Shown: positions 6,861-16,646 of the stretch, one piece after another | How the letters are laid out: each line of letters begins with the position of its first letter | How positions within the stretch are numbered: the stretch's first letter is position 1 | Source: Eubacteriales bacterium | GTDB taxonomy: Bacteria; Bacillota; Clostridia; Christensenellales; Aristaeellaceae | NCBI GenBank assembly: GCA_028693055.1 | Contig: JAQUWD010000007.1 | Location: forward strand, 1 to 64,000 | Length of the DNA stretch: 64,000 nucleotides | Reading direction: 5' to 3' | Program-made: the position numbers and the translations under genes | The notes under the pieces: model-generated | The model's input: only the letters and a program-made list of their open reading frames with translations | Databases searched by the model: none | Told to the model about the DNA's origin: nothing

Positions 6861-7835
6861 ATGGAACAGCTGACGATCGTGGTAGATCAACAGGGTAACG
6901 GAGACTACGCCACTGTAGCAGAGGCGGTACAGGCCTCCCCCTACGATCAAGACGTGCTGATCAAGATCAGCGGCGGCGTATATCGGGAAAAGGTATTCTG
7001 CGAGAAACGCCGTATACATCTCATGGGCGCAGGAAGCGAAACTACCCGTTTGGAATGGGACGACAGCGGATACCGTCTCCATCCGGATGGTCGAAAGATG
7101 GGTACCTTTCGTAGCTATACGCTGTTTTTAGGTGGCGAAGATTGCAAGGTGAGCGGTTTGACCATCGCCAATACCGCCGGGGACGGCGAGCAGGCGGGGC
7201 AGGCACTGGCGGTATATGCAGACGCAGACCGCGTATGGATGGAGGACGTCAGGTTGGTGGGCTGTCAGGACACGCTGTTTTGTGGACCGCTGCCCGATCA
7301 GGTCCGTCTGCCGAACGGCTTTTTGGGGCCGCGCATGCTTGCCCCAAGAAGGCTGTCCCGGCAGTATTATCATCGGTGTCAGATCACAGGCGATATTGAT
7401 TTCATTTTTGGCGGCGCGGACGCGGTGTTTGATGACTGCATGATTCGCTCACGAGATCGCGGGAAGGCGGTAAATGGATATATCACAGCTCCTTCCGGGC
7501 GAAAGGACGGCCTCGGTTTCGTGTTTCGGAATTGTCGAATGGTTTCCGACGCAGAGCCCGGTACGGTGTATTTAGGTAGGCCGTGGCGCGCCTATGGCAA
7601 GACCACGCTAATTCGCTGCCAGCTTGGGAAACATATTATTCTCTCCGGCTGGGACGACTGGGATAACGTAGAAAACCATCAAACAGCCTCTTTTGCGGAA
7701 TATGGATGCACGGGCGAAGGCGCTATCACAGAGCAACGAGTGCCTTGGTGCAAAGTAGGCGACTTGGCGCAGGCAGAGCTAATCACGCAACGTGCAGACA
7801 GCCTGATAACCGAGCTGAAAAGGACAATGAAGTAA
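6861..7835 (+). CDS. Pectinesterase (CE8)
   Basis: 324 residues, no signal peptide, so probably a cytoplasmic enzyme acting on imported methylated oligogalacturonides; it hydrolyses methyl esters to free carboxylates plus methanol. A right-handed beta-helix protein with all CE8 hallmarks: GNGDYATVAEAVQ at the N-terminus, the QDTLF motif with the catalytic acid Asp, GDIDFIFG with the nucleophile Asp, and YLGRPW with the substrate-binding Arg and Trp. ATG 6861 follows GGAAAGGA at 6845-6852 and begins exactly at the family N-terminus; the long upstream extension of the frame runs over the divergent gene and is rejected. No other pectin gene is adjacent. Confidence 0.9.
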   Translation: MEQLTIVVDQQGNGDYATVAEAVQASPYDQDVLIKISGGVYREKVFCEKRRIHLMGAGSETTRLEWDDSGYRLHPDGRKMGTFRSYTLFLGGEDCKVSGLTIANTAGDGEQAGQALAVYADADRVWMEDVRLVGCQDTLFCGPLPDQVRLPNGFLGPRMLAPRRLSRQYYHRCQITGDIDFIFGGADAVFDDCMIRSRDRGKAVNGYITAPSGRKDGLGFVFRNCRMVSDAEPGTVYLGRPWRAYGKTTLIRCQLGKHIILSGWDDWDNVENHQTASFAEYGCTGEGAITEQRVPWCKVGDLAQAELITQRADSLITELKRTMK

Positions 7836-7945
7836 TACTAATCTTGCATGAAAACAACTTAATCTAGGAATATTTTTGTCCCATCGTCTGCATCAATCAA
7901 AATTTCCCCAAACAGTTCGCTGTTTTAACGAAGATAAGTATCATG

Positions 7946-7982
7946 CTAAAACCCATGTCGCAAGTCGCGGCATGGGTTTTAG
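7946..7982. terminator. Bidirectional terminator between pectinesterase and yebC
   Basis: 12-bp perfect arms CTAAAACCCATG / CATGGGTTTTAG at 7946-7957 and 7971-7982, with A/T tracts on both sides. It lies between convergent gene ends and can act in both directions. Confidence 0.7.
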
Positions 7983-8014
7983 TATAAAGGAATCAGGTAT
8001 AAAATAGGATAGGT

Positions 8015-8130
8015 TAAAAAAAGAGACTGTAGCTCTTGGCCCCATCACTTACACTCAACCAATGATGGGTCAAGGGCTATAGCCCTTGTCAGGGTGCAGG
8101 GGTGAAACCCCTGCCTTGCCTACAGTCTCT
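8015..8130 (-). terminator. Branched yebC terminator containing a dispersed palindromic element
   Basis: On the minus strand the arms AGAGACTGTAG (complement of 8120-8130) and CTACAGTCTCT (complement of 8022-8032) form an 11-bp perfect outer stem followed directly by a T run. Inside the loop there are three further hairpins: GCAGGGG/CCCCTGC, AAGGGCTATAGCCCTT and CCCATCA/TGATGGG. The result is a four-way-junction-like intrinsic terminator instead of a simple hairpin. The inner part (8064-8115) is the dispersed repeat also found near 60950. Confidence 0.7.
8064..8115 (-). repeat. Dispersed palindromic element, copy A
   Basis: 52-bp element nearly identical to 60946-60996 (about four substitutions and one indel). 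Its GCAGGGG-NNNNN-CCCCTGC hairpin plus the following ACCC is also the core of every unit of the gyrB-gyrA array. It is downstream of the yebC stop in the sense orientation of yebC. Confidence 0.75.
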
Positions 8131-8143
8131 GTGGTGGTCAGAA

Positions 8144-8890
8144 TTACTCTTCTTCCTCTTCCTCAGGTAGCTCAGCGTTGTGCCATACGTTTTGGACGTC
8201 GTCGTTGTCCTCTAGCATTTCCAGTAGCTTTTGCACCTTGTCGAGGACGTCGTCGTCGGCGGGAGCAACAGTGTTTTGAGGAATCATCTGCACCTCAGCG
8301 CTTAAGAAGCTGATGCCTTGCGCTTCCAGCTTTTCACGTACGACAGAGAACTCGTTGGGATCGGTGGTCACCTCGAAGGCGTCGTCCAGCGTCTGCATGT
8401 CCTCAGCGCCCGCGTCTAGGACGGTCATCATCATCTCGTCCTCGTCGCTGTCGGCGGTGCGTTCAATGACCAGCACACCCTTTTTGTCGAACATGAAGCC
8501 GACGCTGCCAGTCACACCTAAAGAACCGTCGTTTTTGGCAAAGCAGTGACGGATGTCGCTGGCGGTGCGGTTGCGGTTGTCGGTGATGGTTTCCACGATC
8601 ACGGCAATTCCGCCGGGGGCATAGCCCTCGTAGTTGATCTCTTCATAATCCACATTGCCCAGCTCACCGGAGGCCTTTTTAATGGAGCGGGTAATATTAT
8701 CGTTGGGCATGTTGTTGCTCTTCGCTTTGGCGATTACGTCGCGTAGCTTGGAGTTGCTTTCGGGATTGGCGCCGCCCTCGCGCACTGCAATGGCGATTTC
8801 ACGGCCTATCTTGGTAAAAATCTTGCCGCGAATTGCGTCAGTCTTGCCCTTTTTCATTTGAATATTATGCCATTTGCTATGTCCGGACAT
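8144..8890 (-). CDS. yebC: YebC/PmpR-family protein
   Basis: 248 residues, cytoplasmic. The N-terminus [19 protein letters not shown] is the family signature, followed by the conserved three-domain YebC fold ([39 protein letters not shown]). Members have been described as transcriptional regulators and, more recently, as factors relieving ribosome stalling at polyproline stretches; which applies here cannot be told. The ATG at 8890 is the family start; the upstream extension is not conserved. The C-terminus ends in a run of six Glu, a small oddity. It is served by its own strong promoter and the unusual branched terminator. Confidence 0.92.
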   Translation of the reverse strand: MSGHSKWHNIQMKKGKTDAIRGKIFTKIGREIAIAVREGGANPESNSKLRDVIAKAKSNNMPNDNITRSIKKASGELGNVDYEEINYEGYAPGGIAVIVETITDNRNRTASDIRHCFAKNDGSLGVTGSVGFMFDKKGVLVIERTADSDEDEMMMTVLDAGAEDMQTLDDAFEVTTDPNEFSVVREKLEAQGISFLSAEVQMIPQNTVAPADDDVLDKVQKLLEMLEDNDDVQNVWHNAELPEEEEEE

Positions 8891-8970
8891 CGTATCAGCC
8901 TTTCTTTGTTCAATGTCATTTGGCAAGACCCGCGGCCTTGACCGACCCAATCAATCTGTTTCGGCAAAAT

Positions 8971-8999
8971 ATTATAGCATAATTAAGACGCTGGGTCAA
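8971..8999 (-). promoter_or_regulatory. yebC promoter
   Basis: Minus strand -35 TTGACC (complement of 8994-8999), 17-bp spacer, -10 TATAAT (complement of 8971-8976). It lies right after the stop codon of the upstream glycosyltransferase gene. Confidence 0.8.
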
Positions 9000-9016
9000 A
9001 TTACGTAGATTTCTGG

Positions 9017-10645
9017 CTATTTCGCTTCGCCACCGTCTTTCTCATAAACGGTACAAAGTGCGTTGCCATAACCTGTCAGCGTAAAAAGCGGATGATACCC
9101 TTCCGGCGGTTCCACGCCGTAGATGAAGCCATAGGTGGTGTTAACCCATAAATAGGGCGCGTTTTGATCCTCTACCAGAGAAAGTTGTTCCCGCTCCTCA
9201 GGCGTGAGCGCTGCTCGGCCCGTATGTAGCCCGAACCAGCTCATGTCGTCTCGAGCGCCCAGAACCAGCGGTAAGCTTTGGTCGCGGTCGGCATGCAGCA
9301 ATTGCCGAACCGCATTGACGGTGCTGACGTCCCAATAGTCAAGCTCCATAGCCTCCTCCGCATGCTTGGAAACCAAAGGGTTGTAATAAACATACTGATA
9401 GGGATGATTGACCGCCATCGCTGTAGCAGTCGCCACAAGACATATACCGCATACCGTTGCCCCCGCGCGCTTCCAAGACTTGCCTGGGAGATGCGTCCAA
9501 AGGCTCTTCAGCCCCCAAGCCGCTAGAATCACCAAGCCCGCGTAGACAAAGTAGAAATGCCGCCAACCGTTATAGATTAACGGTCGTGTGAGTACCACAT
9601 AGCCGATAAACATAACCCATAAGAAGGTCGCGCAAAGTAAGCAAAGCGAAATCGGGTCGCATAGCAGCTTGCTTTTTTGCTTTGCACAGCGCTTTAGCAG
9701 CGATATCTGCCCAATAGCGCAGAGAGGGAAGAAGTACAACGGTACCGTGGTCAGCATTAGGTAGGGTAAATAGTAGCGTGGCAGCGGATTGATTTTATGC
9801 TCAAAGACCATGCCGCGAAAGAGAACCACCCCGGGCCAGCGGGTGAAACCGGATGCGTTGGTAAGCAGATAGGAGAAATACTCAATCGGATTTTTCCACA
9901 TGGCTGGGGTCAGCAAAGTATAAAACGCAGCGAAGGAAAAAAAGGTCGCAAGAGCTGCATTGACGGTTTTTTTGTTCCAGCTACGCTCTGCTGTTAATAA
10001 ACCAACGGCGCTTAAACTAAAGAGTCCCCAAACGGCAATACCCACAATTTTGGTGTTGGCTGCCATGGCTCCGGCTAGCGAAAAGGCGATTCCCTGCAGT
10101 GCCGTAGGCTTCTTCATCAGCCGAAGCCCAAGTAAAAAAATCCATAAGCAGAGCGTTAGCAGCACAATGTCTTTATTGTTATAATGCCCCTCGGCAAAAA
10201 ATCGCGGGCTGAGATAAAGCAGCAGCATGCCGACCATAGCGAGAGGGCGGCTTAGACCCAGCTCGCGTAGGAGAGCGTATAATGCGCCAACCCCCAGCAT
10301 AAAAAGGAGCCAAGTATATTGATGCCATAGCTCGGATAAGCGGCTGGAATCGATCTCGAGCATGCTTAGGATCGGCACAAAGGGGTAATAGGCGCATTGA
10401 CCATGATCGATTTCCAGGCTTTCACTGATGGGCTGCACCTGTAGCGCGTCATAGTAGGCAATAGCGCCGTTATCTCTTGTAAGAAGAGCGTATTCCTTCA
10501 TGTTTTCACGAAGAATGACTTGCTCGGAAAGTTGATCGCAGTATACGCCGTAATCGTCGGCGGTCAATAGGCCAATCCCGGTAAGAAGGATAAAAAGCAA
10601 CGCTATGACTAGCTTTGTCCTTTTCGTAGTGCAGATTCGCATCAT
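9017..10645 (-). CDS. GT-C type membrane glycosyltransferase (GT39/ArnT-like), paralog 1
   Basis: 542 residues, about ten or more hydrophobic segments and a soluble C-terminal part; the architecture of polyprenyl-phosphate-sugar-dependent glycosyltransferases that act outside the membrane. It shares with its two neighbours a first-loop DDYG...CD block, PRFFAEGHYNNKD, NGWRHFYF and HPYQYVYYNPLV...ELDYW. In the first extracytoplasmic loop, where the neighbours have WDE, this copy has CDQ: the acidic Glu is replaced by Gln, which may alter or abolish catalysis. ATG 10645 overlaps the upstream stop (ATGA) with AGGAGG ahead of it. Last gene of a three-gene set; no terminator seen before the yebC promoter. 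The acceptor and donor sugars are unknown. Confidence 0.75.
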   Translation of the reverse strand: MMRICTTKRTKLVIALLFILLTGIGLLTADDYGVYCDQLSEQVILRENMKEYALLTRDNGAIAYYDALQVQPISESLEIDHGQCAYYPFVPILSMLEIDSSRLSELWHQYTWLLFMLGVGALYALLRELGLSRPLAMVGMLLLYLSPRFFAEGHYNNKDIVLLTLCLWIFLLGLRLMKKPTALQGIAFSLAGAMAANTKIVGIAVWGLFSLSAVGLLTAERSWNKKTVNAALATFFSFAAFYTLLTPAMWKNPIEYFSYLLTNASGFTRWPGVVLFRGMVFEHKINPLPRYYLPYLMLTTVPLYFFPLCAIGQISLLKRCAKQKSKLLCDPISLCLLCATFLWVMFIGYVVLTRPLIYNGWRHFYFVYAGLVILAAWGLKSLWTHLPGKSWKRAGATVCGICLVATATAMAVNHPYQYVYYNPLVSKHAEEAMELDYWDVSTVNAVRQLLHADRDQSLPLVLGARDDMSWFGLHTGRAALTPEEREQLSLVEDQNAPYLWVNTTYGFIYGVEPPEGYHPLFTLTGYGNALCTVYEKDGGEAK

Positions 10646-12273
10646 GGCAGCGCGTCCTCCTTTGCATGGTAGACAGTACAAAGAACGGCTCCGTAAGATT
10701 GGATCGTTAGGACCGGCTCCATGGTTTGTGGGATTTCATAGCCCGCCATAAGCTGGTAGCTGGTGTTGGCAATGAGGTAACAGTCCGCCATATCCTCCAC
10801 CAGCTCCAGCCGCGCGTCCTCCTCCGGCTGTAAAAAAGTGGTGGCAAACGCATAGCCGCTGCGGGTGCGCTCATCCGTGCAGGCTACTCGTATCACAGCT
10901 GCGTTGGGCTCCAGCGCTAGTAGCTCCTTTACCGCTTGGTAAAGGCTTAGGTTCCAGTAGTCCAGCTCGTAGCGCTGGGATAGGGTAGTTCTGGCGACTA
11001 AGGGATTATAGTAGGCGTATTGATAGGGATGATTGAAGCAAAGAAGCATAGTTTGCGTAAGCAGCAGTAGGCTCAAAAGCCCGGCGCTGATTCGACGCGG
11101 CAAAGCGCGACTGCGGAGTCGTTGCCATAAGGCGTTTAAGCCGTAAACAGCCGTCACCACCATTGGAATGTAAATAAAATACAGATGCCGCCAGCCATTG
11201 TAAACCCGTACCTTCATGACCATGCAGCCCAGCAGAGGCAGTAGCCATAGAAGCGTTGCTAGCAGCGCCGCCCATTGCGCTTCCTCCTTTGGAAGCCGCT
11301 TGCGCACAAGTCCAGCGCCAAGGCAAAGCGTCCCCGCCAGCGTCAGCGAGAGCTGCAAAAGGGGCGTTGTGATGAGGATGGTCATGGGCAGATAGTAAAA
11401 CGGCGGCTTTGACGATGCTAAGGAGATTTCCTGCCCCATGAAGAGAAGCGTACCATTCCAACGGGTAAAATTGTAGGAGTTGCGAATCACATAGTTCAAA
11501 TAGCCGATAGGATCATTCAATAGCGCCGGGGTCAGTAGCGCGTAGCACAGTATGGAGCCTACCACGGCGATCGCTCCTATGCCGATGGCATGCCGGTTAC
11601 AGCGACGCTCCTTCACAAGGCGAAGCACAATCATCAGACCGCAAAGACCGCAGACTGCTGCGCCGATGATACGCGTGTTGACGCAAATGCCCGCCGCTAA
11701 AGCAAAAAGCAGCGCTCTGGAGACACACGGCTTCTCTGCCAGCCGAAGGCTCTGCCAAAGCACAAGCCCGGTGGCTGCCATGAGGGCAATATCCTTGTTG
11801 TTATAATGCCCGTCTGCAAAGAAGCGGGGCGATAGCAGCAATAGAAGCACTCCGATGCAGCAGAGCAGACGGTTGAGCTTCATTCGGCGGCAGACGGCAT
11901 ACAGAGAAATCAGCCCCAGTGTGAAAACCAGCCATGTGTAGCCCCGCCAAATCATGGTGAACTGGCGGTCTGTCAGCTGCTGGTTGCAGGCTGCCCATGC
12001 GATGGGGTAGTAAAAGGAAAAATTGTGATCCATTTCGATGCTTTCGGATAGCGGGATGATTCCCATTTCGGATAAGCTTTGGTGAAACGGAGCTTCAAAG
12101 GGCAGCGCCTCTCCGTATTCCATGATCGCCATGCGGAAGATGCGCATTTCGCCAAGCTCATCCCAATTGCGGCCATAATCCATGACCGTCAAAAGGCCAA
12201 GCAGCACGATCAGAATGAAAAATACGCAGACCCATCGCTTGCCGTGCTGCGTTAGCCTGGAGCAGAAAGTCAT
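10642..12273 (-). CDS. GT-C type membrane glycosyltransferase (GT39/ArnT-like), paralog 2
   Basis: 543 residues, multi-spanning. One N-terminal membrane segment is followed by the extracytoplasmic loop DYGRNWDELGEM with the Asp-Glu pair typical of GT-C enzymes. Further blocks in common with the neighbours are LSPRFFADGHYNNKD near residue 150, NGWRHLYFIY, and NHPYQYAYYNPLV...YELDYWNLS. ATG 12273 has GGGAGG 7 bases upstream and overlaps the previous stop as ATGA; the ATG at 12279 lies too close to the RBS. Middle gene of a translationally coupled set of three. It may decorate cell-wall polymers or lipid-linked glycans; the specificity is not readable from sequence. Confidence 0.77.
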   Translation of the reverse strand: MTFCSRLTQHGKRWVCVFFILIVLLGLLTVMDYGRNWDELGEMRIFRMAIMEYGEALPFEAPFHQSLSEMGIIPLSESIEMDHNFSFYYPIAWAACNQQLTDRQFTMIWRGYTWLVFTLGLISLYAVCRRMKLNRLLCCIGVLLLLLSPRFFADGHYNNKDIALMAATGLVLWQSLRLAEKPCVSRALLFALAAGICVNTRIIGAAVCGLCGLMIVLRLVKERRCNRHAIGIGAIAVVGSILCYALLTPALLNDPIGYLNYVIRNSYNFTRWNGTLLFMGQEISLASSKPPFYYLPMTILITTPLLQLSLTLAGTLCLGAGLVRKRLPKEEAQWAALLATLLWLLPLLGCMVMKVRVYNGWRHLYFIYIPMVVTAVYGLNALWQRLRSRALPRRISAGLLSLLLLTQTMLLCFNHPYQYAYYNPLVARTTLSQRYELDYWNLSLYQAVKELLALEPNAAVIRVACTDERTRSGYAFATTFLQPEEDARLELVEDMADCYLIANTSYQLMAGYEIPQTMEPVLTIQSYGAVLCTVYHAKEDALP

Positions 12274-13940
12274 GTCCATTCCTCCCGTTCATTGGTGCGC
12301 GTAGGGTTCTCATAAATGTGCATGATGGGACGGCTATAGGAGTACAGCGTAATCAACTCTCGAGCGCCGTCTAACGGGCTGTAGTGGCTGAAACAGGCAT
12401 AGGTTGGATTCACTAGCACATAGTCCGCTTGGTTGGCTTCCTCAACGAGTATAAAGCGTTCTTTAAGCTGCGGCTCCATGGAGGGTAAGGTGCGTTTCAG
12501 CCCGGCACAGGCCCATAAATCTCCATAGCCGATGCGGATAGGGGCAGAGCATTGCTGGGCTAGCTTTGTCAGAATGTTCATGACGCTGAGGTTCCAATAG
12601 TCCAGCTCAAAGGCGTTATCGTCATAACACAGCTGAATCAAAGGCTGATAATAGGCAAATTGATAAGGGTGTTGGGTGACAACTCCTACCCCGGTCAATA
12701 GCACGCACAGGGACAGCAGCCCGGCGGCAATCCGCCGAAGGACGGGCTTTTCCCTTAGCAGACGGAAGCCGTGAGATAGCCCGTAAGCGCCTTGGAGAAT
12801 CATGAAGCCATAAAGAAAGTAAAAATGCCGCCAGCCGTTATAGACGGTGGTACGGGTAAGAATGGCAAAGCATAAGGGCAGCAGCCATAGCAGCGTAGTC
12901 AGCAGCATCCCCAGCGTAGAATCGCCGATTGGACCCGCTTTACTGTTTTTGCAAAGCCTGCAAACGAAAAGAACAAGCCCCAGCCCAACGAGAAACAGCA
13001 CCCATAGGGGAGTGGTGGCGATGATCATATAGGGTAGGTAGTACCATGGCAGTTGATCAGTGGTCAAATCAAAGACCGTGTTACGGAAAAGAAGAAAGTT
13101 GCGCCATCGCGTGAAGGACAGAGCGTTTTCCACCAAATAGGATAAAAAGGCCGCTGGATTTTGCCAAAGAGCGGGAGTAAGCAAGGCGTAAAAAAAGCAG
13201 AAGCAAACCAGCGTCGTTACCCCGATTGTTAGGACGCGTCTATTCAGATTGCGCCGGATGATTTGCCGGATGAGCACAAATAATGCGCAAAGAAGCCAAA
13301 GGGCAAGCCCGACCACCTTGGTGTTGGCGGCGAAGGCTCCGACCAGCGCAAACAGAAGCGCTCTGCAAAAGGTAGGCTTCTTCATCAGGCGAAGCCCCTG
13401 CCACAGTACGCATAGGGAAAGAGACAAAAGAACGATATCCTTGTTATTGTAATGCCCTTCCGCAAAAAAACGGGGGGATAGCAGCAGAAACAAAGAGCCG
13501 CAAAGGCAAATCCATCGCGGTAGCTCCAGCTGTCGCCCGCAGGCGTACAAGGCGAATAAGCCTAAGGTGAACAGGGCCCAGCAATATAGATGCCAGAGAA
13601 GCGTTCGGGAGTGCTCGGTGATGGCTGTGTCCAGCACCACGCCTGCTAAAGGGTAGAAGGCGGAAACCCCGTGATCCTGCTCGATGCTTTGGCTGATGGG
13701 GGTCAGCGTAGAAATGGTTTCGCTTTCGCGCGCCGTCCACTTTTCAAAGAGCGAATCGTCCAACCCCAAGCGAAGGGTGTATTCCCATAGGTTCATGCGC
13801 AGAATATCAGTTTCGTCGTTTTCGTCCCAAGGGGAGCCGTAATCCGGCACGGTGAGAAAGCCTAATATCAGCGTTAGCACAAAAAATAGGGCAACCAGCC
13901 AGCGGGTTAAACCGCTTCTTTTGGCAAAGGAAAACGTCAT
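12270..13940 (-). CDS. GT-C type membrane glycosyltransferase (GT39/ArnT-like), paralog 3
   Basis: 556 residues, first gene of the paralogous set. It has the clearest catalytic loop (DYGSPWDENDET), then PRFFAEGHYNNKD, VYNGWRHFYFLYG and QHPYQFAYYQPLI...FELDYWNLS. ATG 13940 gives an N-terminus aligned with paralog 2 (MTFSFAKRSG... versus MTFCSRLTQ...); an in-frame ATG at 13979 would add 13 residues and cannot be excluded. It lies downstream of the gyrA terminator on the same strand. The three copies differ substantially from each other, so the duplications are old and the copies probably do different jobs. Confidence 0.77.
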   Translation of the reverse strand: MTFSFAKRSGLTRWLVALFFVLTLILGFLTVPDYGSPWDENDETDILRMNLWEYTLRLGLDDSLFEKWTARESETISTLTPISQSIEQDHGVSAFYPLAGVVLDTAITEHSRTLLWHLYCWALFTLGLFALYACGRQLELPRWICLCGSLFLLLSPRFFAEGHYNNKDIVLLSLSLCVLWQGLRLMKKPTFCRALLFALVGAFAANTKVVGLALWLLCALFVLIRQIIRRNLNRRVLTIGVTTLVCFCFFYALLTPALWQNPAAFLSYLVENALSFTRWRNFLLFRNTVFDLTTDQLPWYYLPYMIIATTPLWVLFLVGLGLVLFVCRLCKNSKAGPIGDSTLGMLLTTLLWLLPLCFAILTRTTVYNGWRHFYFLYGFMILQGAYGLSHGFRLLREKPVLRRIAAGLLSLCVLLTGVGVVTQHPYQFAYYQPLIQLCYDDNAFELDYWNLSVMNILTKLAQQCSAPIRIGYGDLWACAGLKRTLPSMEPQLKERFILVEEANQADYVLVNPTYACFSHYSPLDGARELITLYSYSRPIMHIYENPTRTNEREEWT

Positions 13941-13991
13941 GGGGTTCACCTGCCCTTCCTCATGTACAGAATCAGCCAAGGAAGTGTAGCA

Positions 13992-14027
13992 AAAGGGGCT
14001 GTACGCCTCATGCCGAACAGCCCCTTT
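13992..14027 (-). terminator. gyrA terminator
   Basis: Arms AAAGGGGCTGT and ACAGCCCCTTT (13992-14002 and 14017-14027) form an 11-bp perfect stem, followed on the minus strand by a short T tract. It starts ten bases after the gyrA stop. Confidence 0.72.
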
Positions 14028-14037
14028 AGGTACTACA

Positions 14038-16569
14038 TTAAATATCCGTGTCGCCGTCTTGGCTGCCGTCGATAACGGATTCGTCGTTGTCCGTCATGGC
14101 TTCGATGGCTTCTTCGTATTCGGCTTCCTCGGCGTCCTCTTCCTGCTCCTGCTCGGCCCGGGCTACGGCGACTATCTGTGCGCCCTCGGCGATGCGCATC
14201 AGACGCACGCCTTGGGTGGAGCGGCCGCTCTCCCGGATGCTATCCACCGACATGCGGATGATGGTGCCATCATCGGTGATCAGCAGGATATCCTCGTCAA
14301 GGTTGACAGCTAGCTGAGCGGCTAGCACACCGGTTTTGTCGGTGAGGTTCATGGCCTTGATGCCCATGCCGTTGCGGCCCTGCTCCCGGTATTCGTCGGG
14401 ATCGGTGCGTTTGCCGTAGCCATTGGTGGTAATGGCAAGCACCTGCTGGCCCTCTAGCAGCATAGACATGTCGATGATCTCGTCGTCCTCTCGCAGCCGC
14501 ATGGCGTGTACGCCCATGCCGGTACGGCCGATGATGCGCACGGCGCTTTCGTTAAAGCGGAGGGCACGGCCCAGACGGCTTGCGATGATCATGGACATGG
14601 TACCATCGGTCAGGTTGACGGAAACCAGCTCGTCATCCTCCTTGAGGGTGATGGCGATCAGCCCCGCCTTGCGCAGATTGGCAAACTCGCTGTAGGGCGT
14701 GCGCTTCATCATGCCCTTGCGGGTCATCATGACCAAATAATGCTCCTTGGCGTCCTTTGGCACGGGAATCATCGCGGTGACCTTTTCATCCCCGGCGATC
14801 TGCAGCAGGTTTACAATGGCCATGCCTCTGGCTGTACGCCCCGCCTCAGGAATCTGGTAGCATTTCAGTGTATAGACCCGTCCGCGGTTCGTAAAGAACA
14901 TGATGTCCTCGTGGGTATTTACAATTATTAACCGCTCCACGAAGTCCTCTTCCCGGGTGGTCATGCCGCTAACGCCCTTGCCGCCGCGATGCTGCGCCCG
15001 ATAGGTGCTCTTGGGCAGACGCTTCACATAGCCGAAGTGAGTCATGGTGACAGCCATATCGTCGGACTGAATCAAGTCCTCGATGTCGATTTCGCCCTCC
15101 ATATGGGTTAGCTCGGTACGACGGTCGTCGCCGAACTTGTCTCGGATGGCTCCCATTTCTTCCTTGATAACGCCCATAAGCAGCGCTTCGTTTTCTAGAA
15201 GGCTACGCAGATAAGCGATGGTCTTTTCCAGCTCCGCGTATTCTTCCTCCAAGCGCTCCCGCTCTAAGCCGGTCAAGCGAGCCAGACGCATATCCAGAAT
15301 GGCCTGAGCCTGCTTGTCGCTAAATTCGAAGGTTTCGATCAAGCGAGTACGGGCGGTGTTCACGTCCGGGCTCTTCTTGATGATGTCAACGATTTCGTCG
15401 ATATGGTCCAGCGCTTTGAGCAGACCTTCTAAAATGTGAGCGCGGGCTTCCGCTTTTCCCAAGTCGTACTGGGTGCGGCGGGTGACAACCTCCTTTTGGT
15501 GGCGGAGGTAATGGTAGATCATTTCCCGCAAGGTGAGAACCTTAGGCTCTCCGTCCACCAACGCTAGCATGTTAGCGCCGAAGGTTTCCTGCATGGAGGT
15601 GTGCTTGTATAAATAGTTGAGCACGATGGTGGGATGAACGTCCCGCTTAAGCTCGATGGCGATACGCATGCCGTTACGGTCGCTCTCGTCCCGAATGTCG
15701 GAAATGCCGTCCAGCCGCTTTTCGTGCACCAGCTCGGCAATACGCTCCACCAGCTTGGCCTTGTTGACCATGTAGGGGATTTCCGTAACTACGATGCGGT
15801 TGCGATTGTTAGGCATCGCCTCGATCTCGGTACGGGCGCGTACTAAAATCCGCCCGCGCCCGGTGTGGTAAGCAGCCCGAACGCCCGCGTGGCCCAGAAT
15901 AATACCCCCCGTGGGGAAATCCGGTCCCTTGATGAACTGCATAAGGTCGTCAACCGTGCAATCGGGATGATCGATCATATGGATGCACGCATCCACCACC
16001 TCTCGCAGATTATGAGGCGGAATGTTGGTGGCCATGCCCACAGCAATACCGCTGGAGCCGTTCACCAGTAGGTTGGGAAAGCGGCTGGGCAGTACGGAGG
16101 GCTGCAGAAGCGTTTCGTCAAAGTTGGGGTAGAAGTCTACCGTGTCCTTGTCGATCTCGCCGATCAGGTTCATGGTAAGCTTGGACATTCTTGCTTCCGT
16201 ATAACGCATGGCAGCTGCGCCGTCACCGTCCACAGAACCAAAGTTGCCCTGCCCTTCCACGAGCAGATAGCGGATATTAAAGTCCTGCGCCAGACGTACC
16301 ATAGCGTCGTAAACGCTGCTGTCGCCGTGAGGATGGTATTTACCCAAAACGTCGCCGACGATACGGGCGCTTTTACGGAAGGGCTTATCGGGGGTCATGC
16401 CCAACTCGTTCATGGCATAAAGAATACGCCTGTGAACCGGCTTTAGCCCGTCGCGAACATCCGGCAAGGCACGGGTAATGATAACCGCCATGGCATAGCT
16501 GATAAAGGACTTTTTCAGCTCGTGTTCCAGATCGGTTGGGATCAGCTTATCGTTAATCGTGGATGGCAT
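14038..16569 (-). CDS. gyrA: DNA gyrase subunit A
   Basis: 843 residues. It breaks and rejoins DNA in the A2B2 gyrase complex that introduces negative supercoils. The winged-helix/tower core is complete: [14 protein letters not shown] at 37-50, and [14 protein letters not shown] at 78-90 with quinolone-site residues Ser84 and Asp88 in the wild-type (susceptible) state. The catalytic tyrosine is Tyr123 in [10 protein letters not shown]. The C-terminal beta-pinwheel carries the GyrA box as QHRGGKG (usual QRRGGKG, second position changed). An acidic Glu/Asp-rich tail ends the protein, a known modulator of supercoiling in some GyrAs. It is downstream of gyrB with a ~775-bp tandem-repeat spacer between them. 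Confidence 0.97.
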   Translation of the reverse strand: MPSTINDKLIPTDLEHELKKSFISYAMAVIITRALPDVRDGLKPVHRRILYAMNELGMTPDKPFRKSARIVGDVLGKYHPHGDSSVYDAMVRLAQDFNIRYLLVEGQGNFGSVDGDGAAAMRYTEARMSKLTMNLIGEIDKDTVDFYPNFDETLLQPSVLPSRFPNLLVNGSSGIAVGMATNIPPHNLREVVDACIHMIDHPDCTVDDLMQFIKGPDFPTGGIILGHAGVRAAYHTGRGRILVRARTEIEAMPNNRNRIVVTEIPYMVNKAKLVERIAELVHEKRLDGISDIRDESDRNGMRIAIELKRDVHPTIVLNYLYKHTSMQETFGANMLALVDGEPKVLTLREMIYHYLRHQKEVVTRRTQYDLGKAEARAHILEGLLKALDHIDEIVDIIKKSPDVNTARTRLIETFEFSDKQAQAILDMRLARLTGLERERLEEEYAELEKTIAYLRSLLENEALLMGVIKEEMGAIRDKFGDDRRTELTHMEGEIDIEDLIQSDDMAVTMTHFGYVKRLPKSTYRAQHRGGKGVSGMTTREEDFVERLIIVNTHEDIMFFTNRGRVYTLKCYQIPEAGRTARGMAIVNLLQIAGDEKVTAMIPVPKDAKEHYLVMMTRKGMMKRTPYSEFANLRKAGLIAITLKEDDELVSVNLTDGTMSMIIASRLGRALRFNESAVRIIGRTGMGVHAMRLREDDEIIDMSMLLEGQQVLAITTNGYGKRTDPDEYREQGRNGMGIKAMNLTDKTGVLAAQLAVNLDEDILLITDDGTIIRMSVDSIRESGRSTQGVRLMRIAEGAQIVAVARAEQEQEEDAEEAEYEEAIEAMTDNDESVIDGSQDGDTDI

Positions 16570-16646
16570 GAGTAGGAATCAACTCCTTATTAGATTGCGA
16601 AAAAGAGAAATACGTAAAAACCGGCAAAAATAGCATTCTGTCAACA

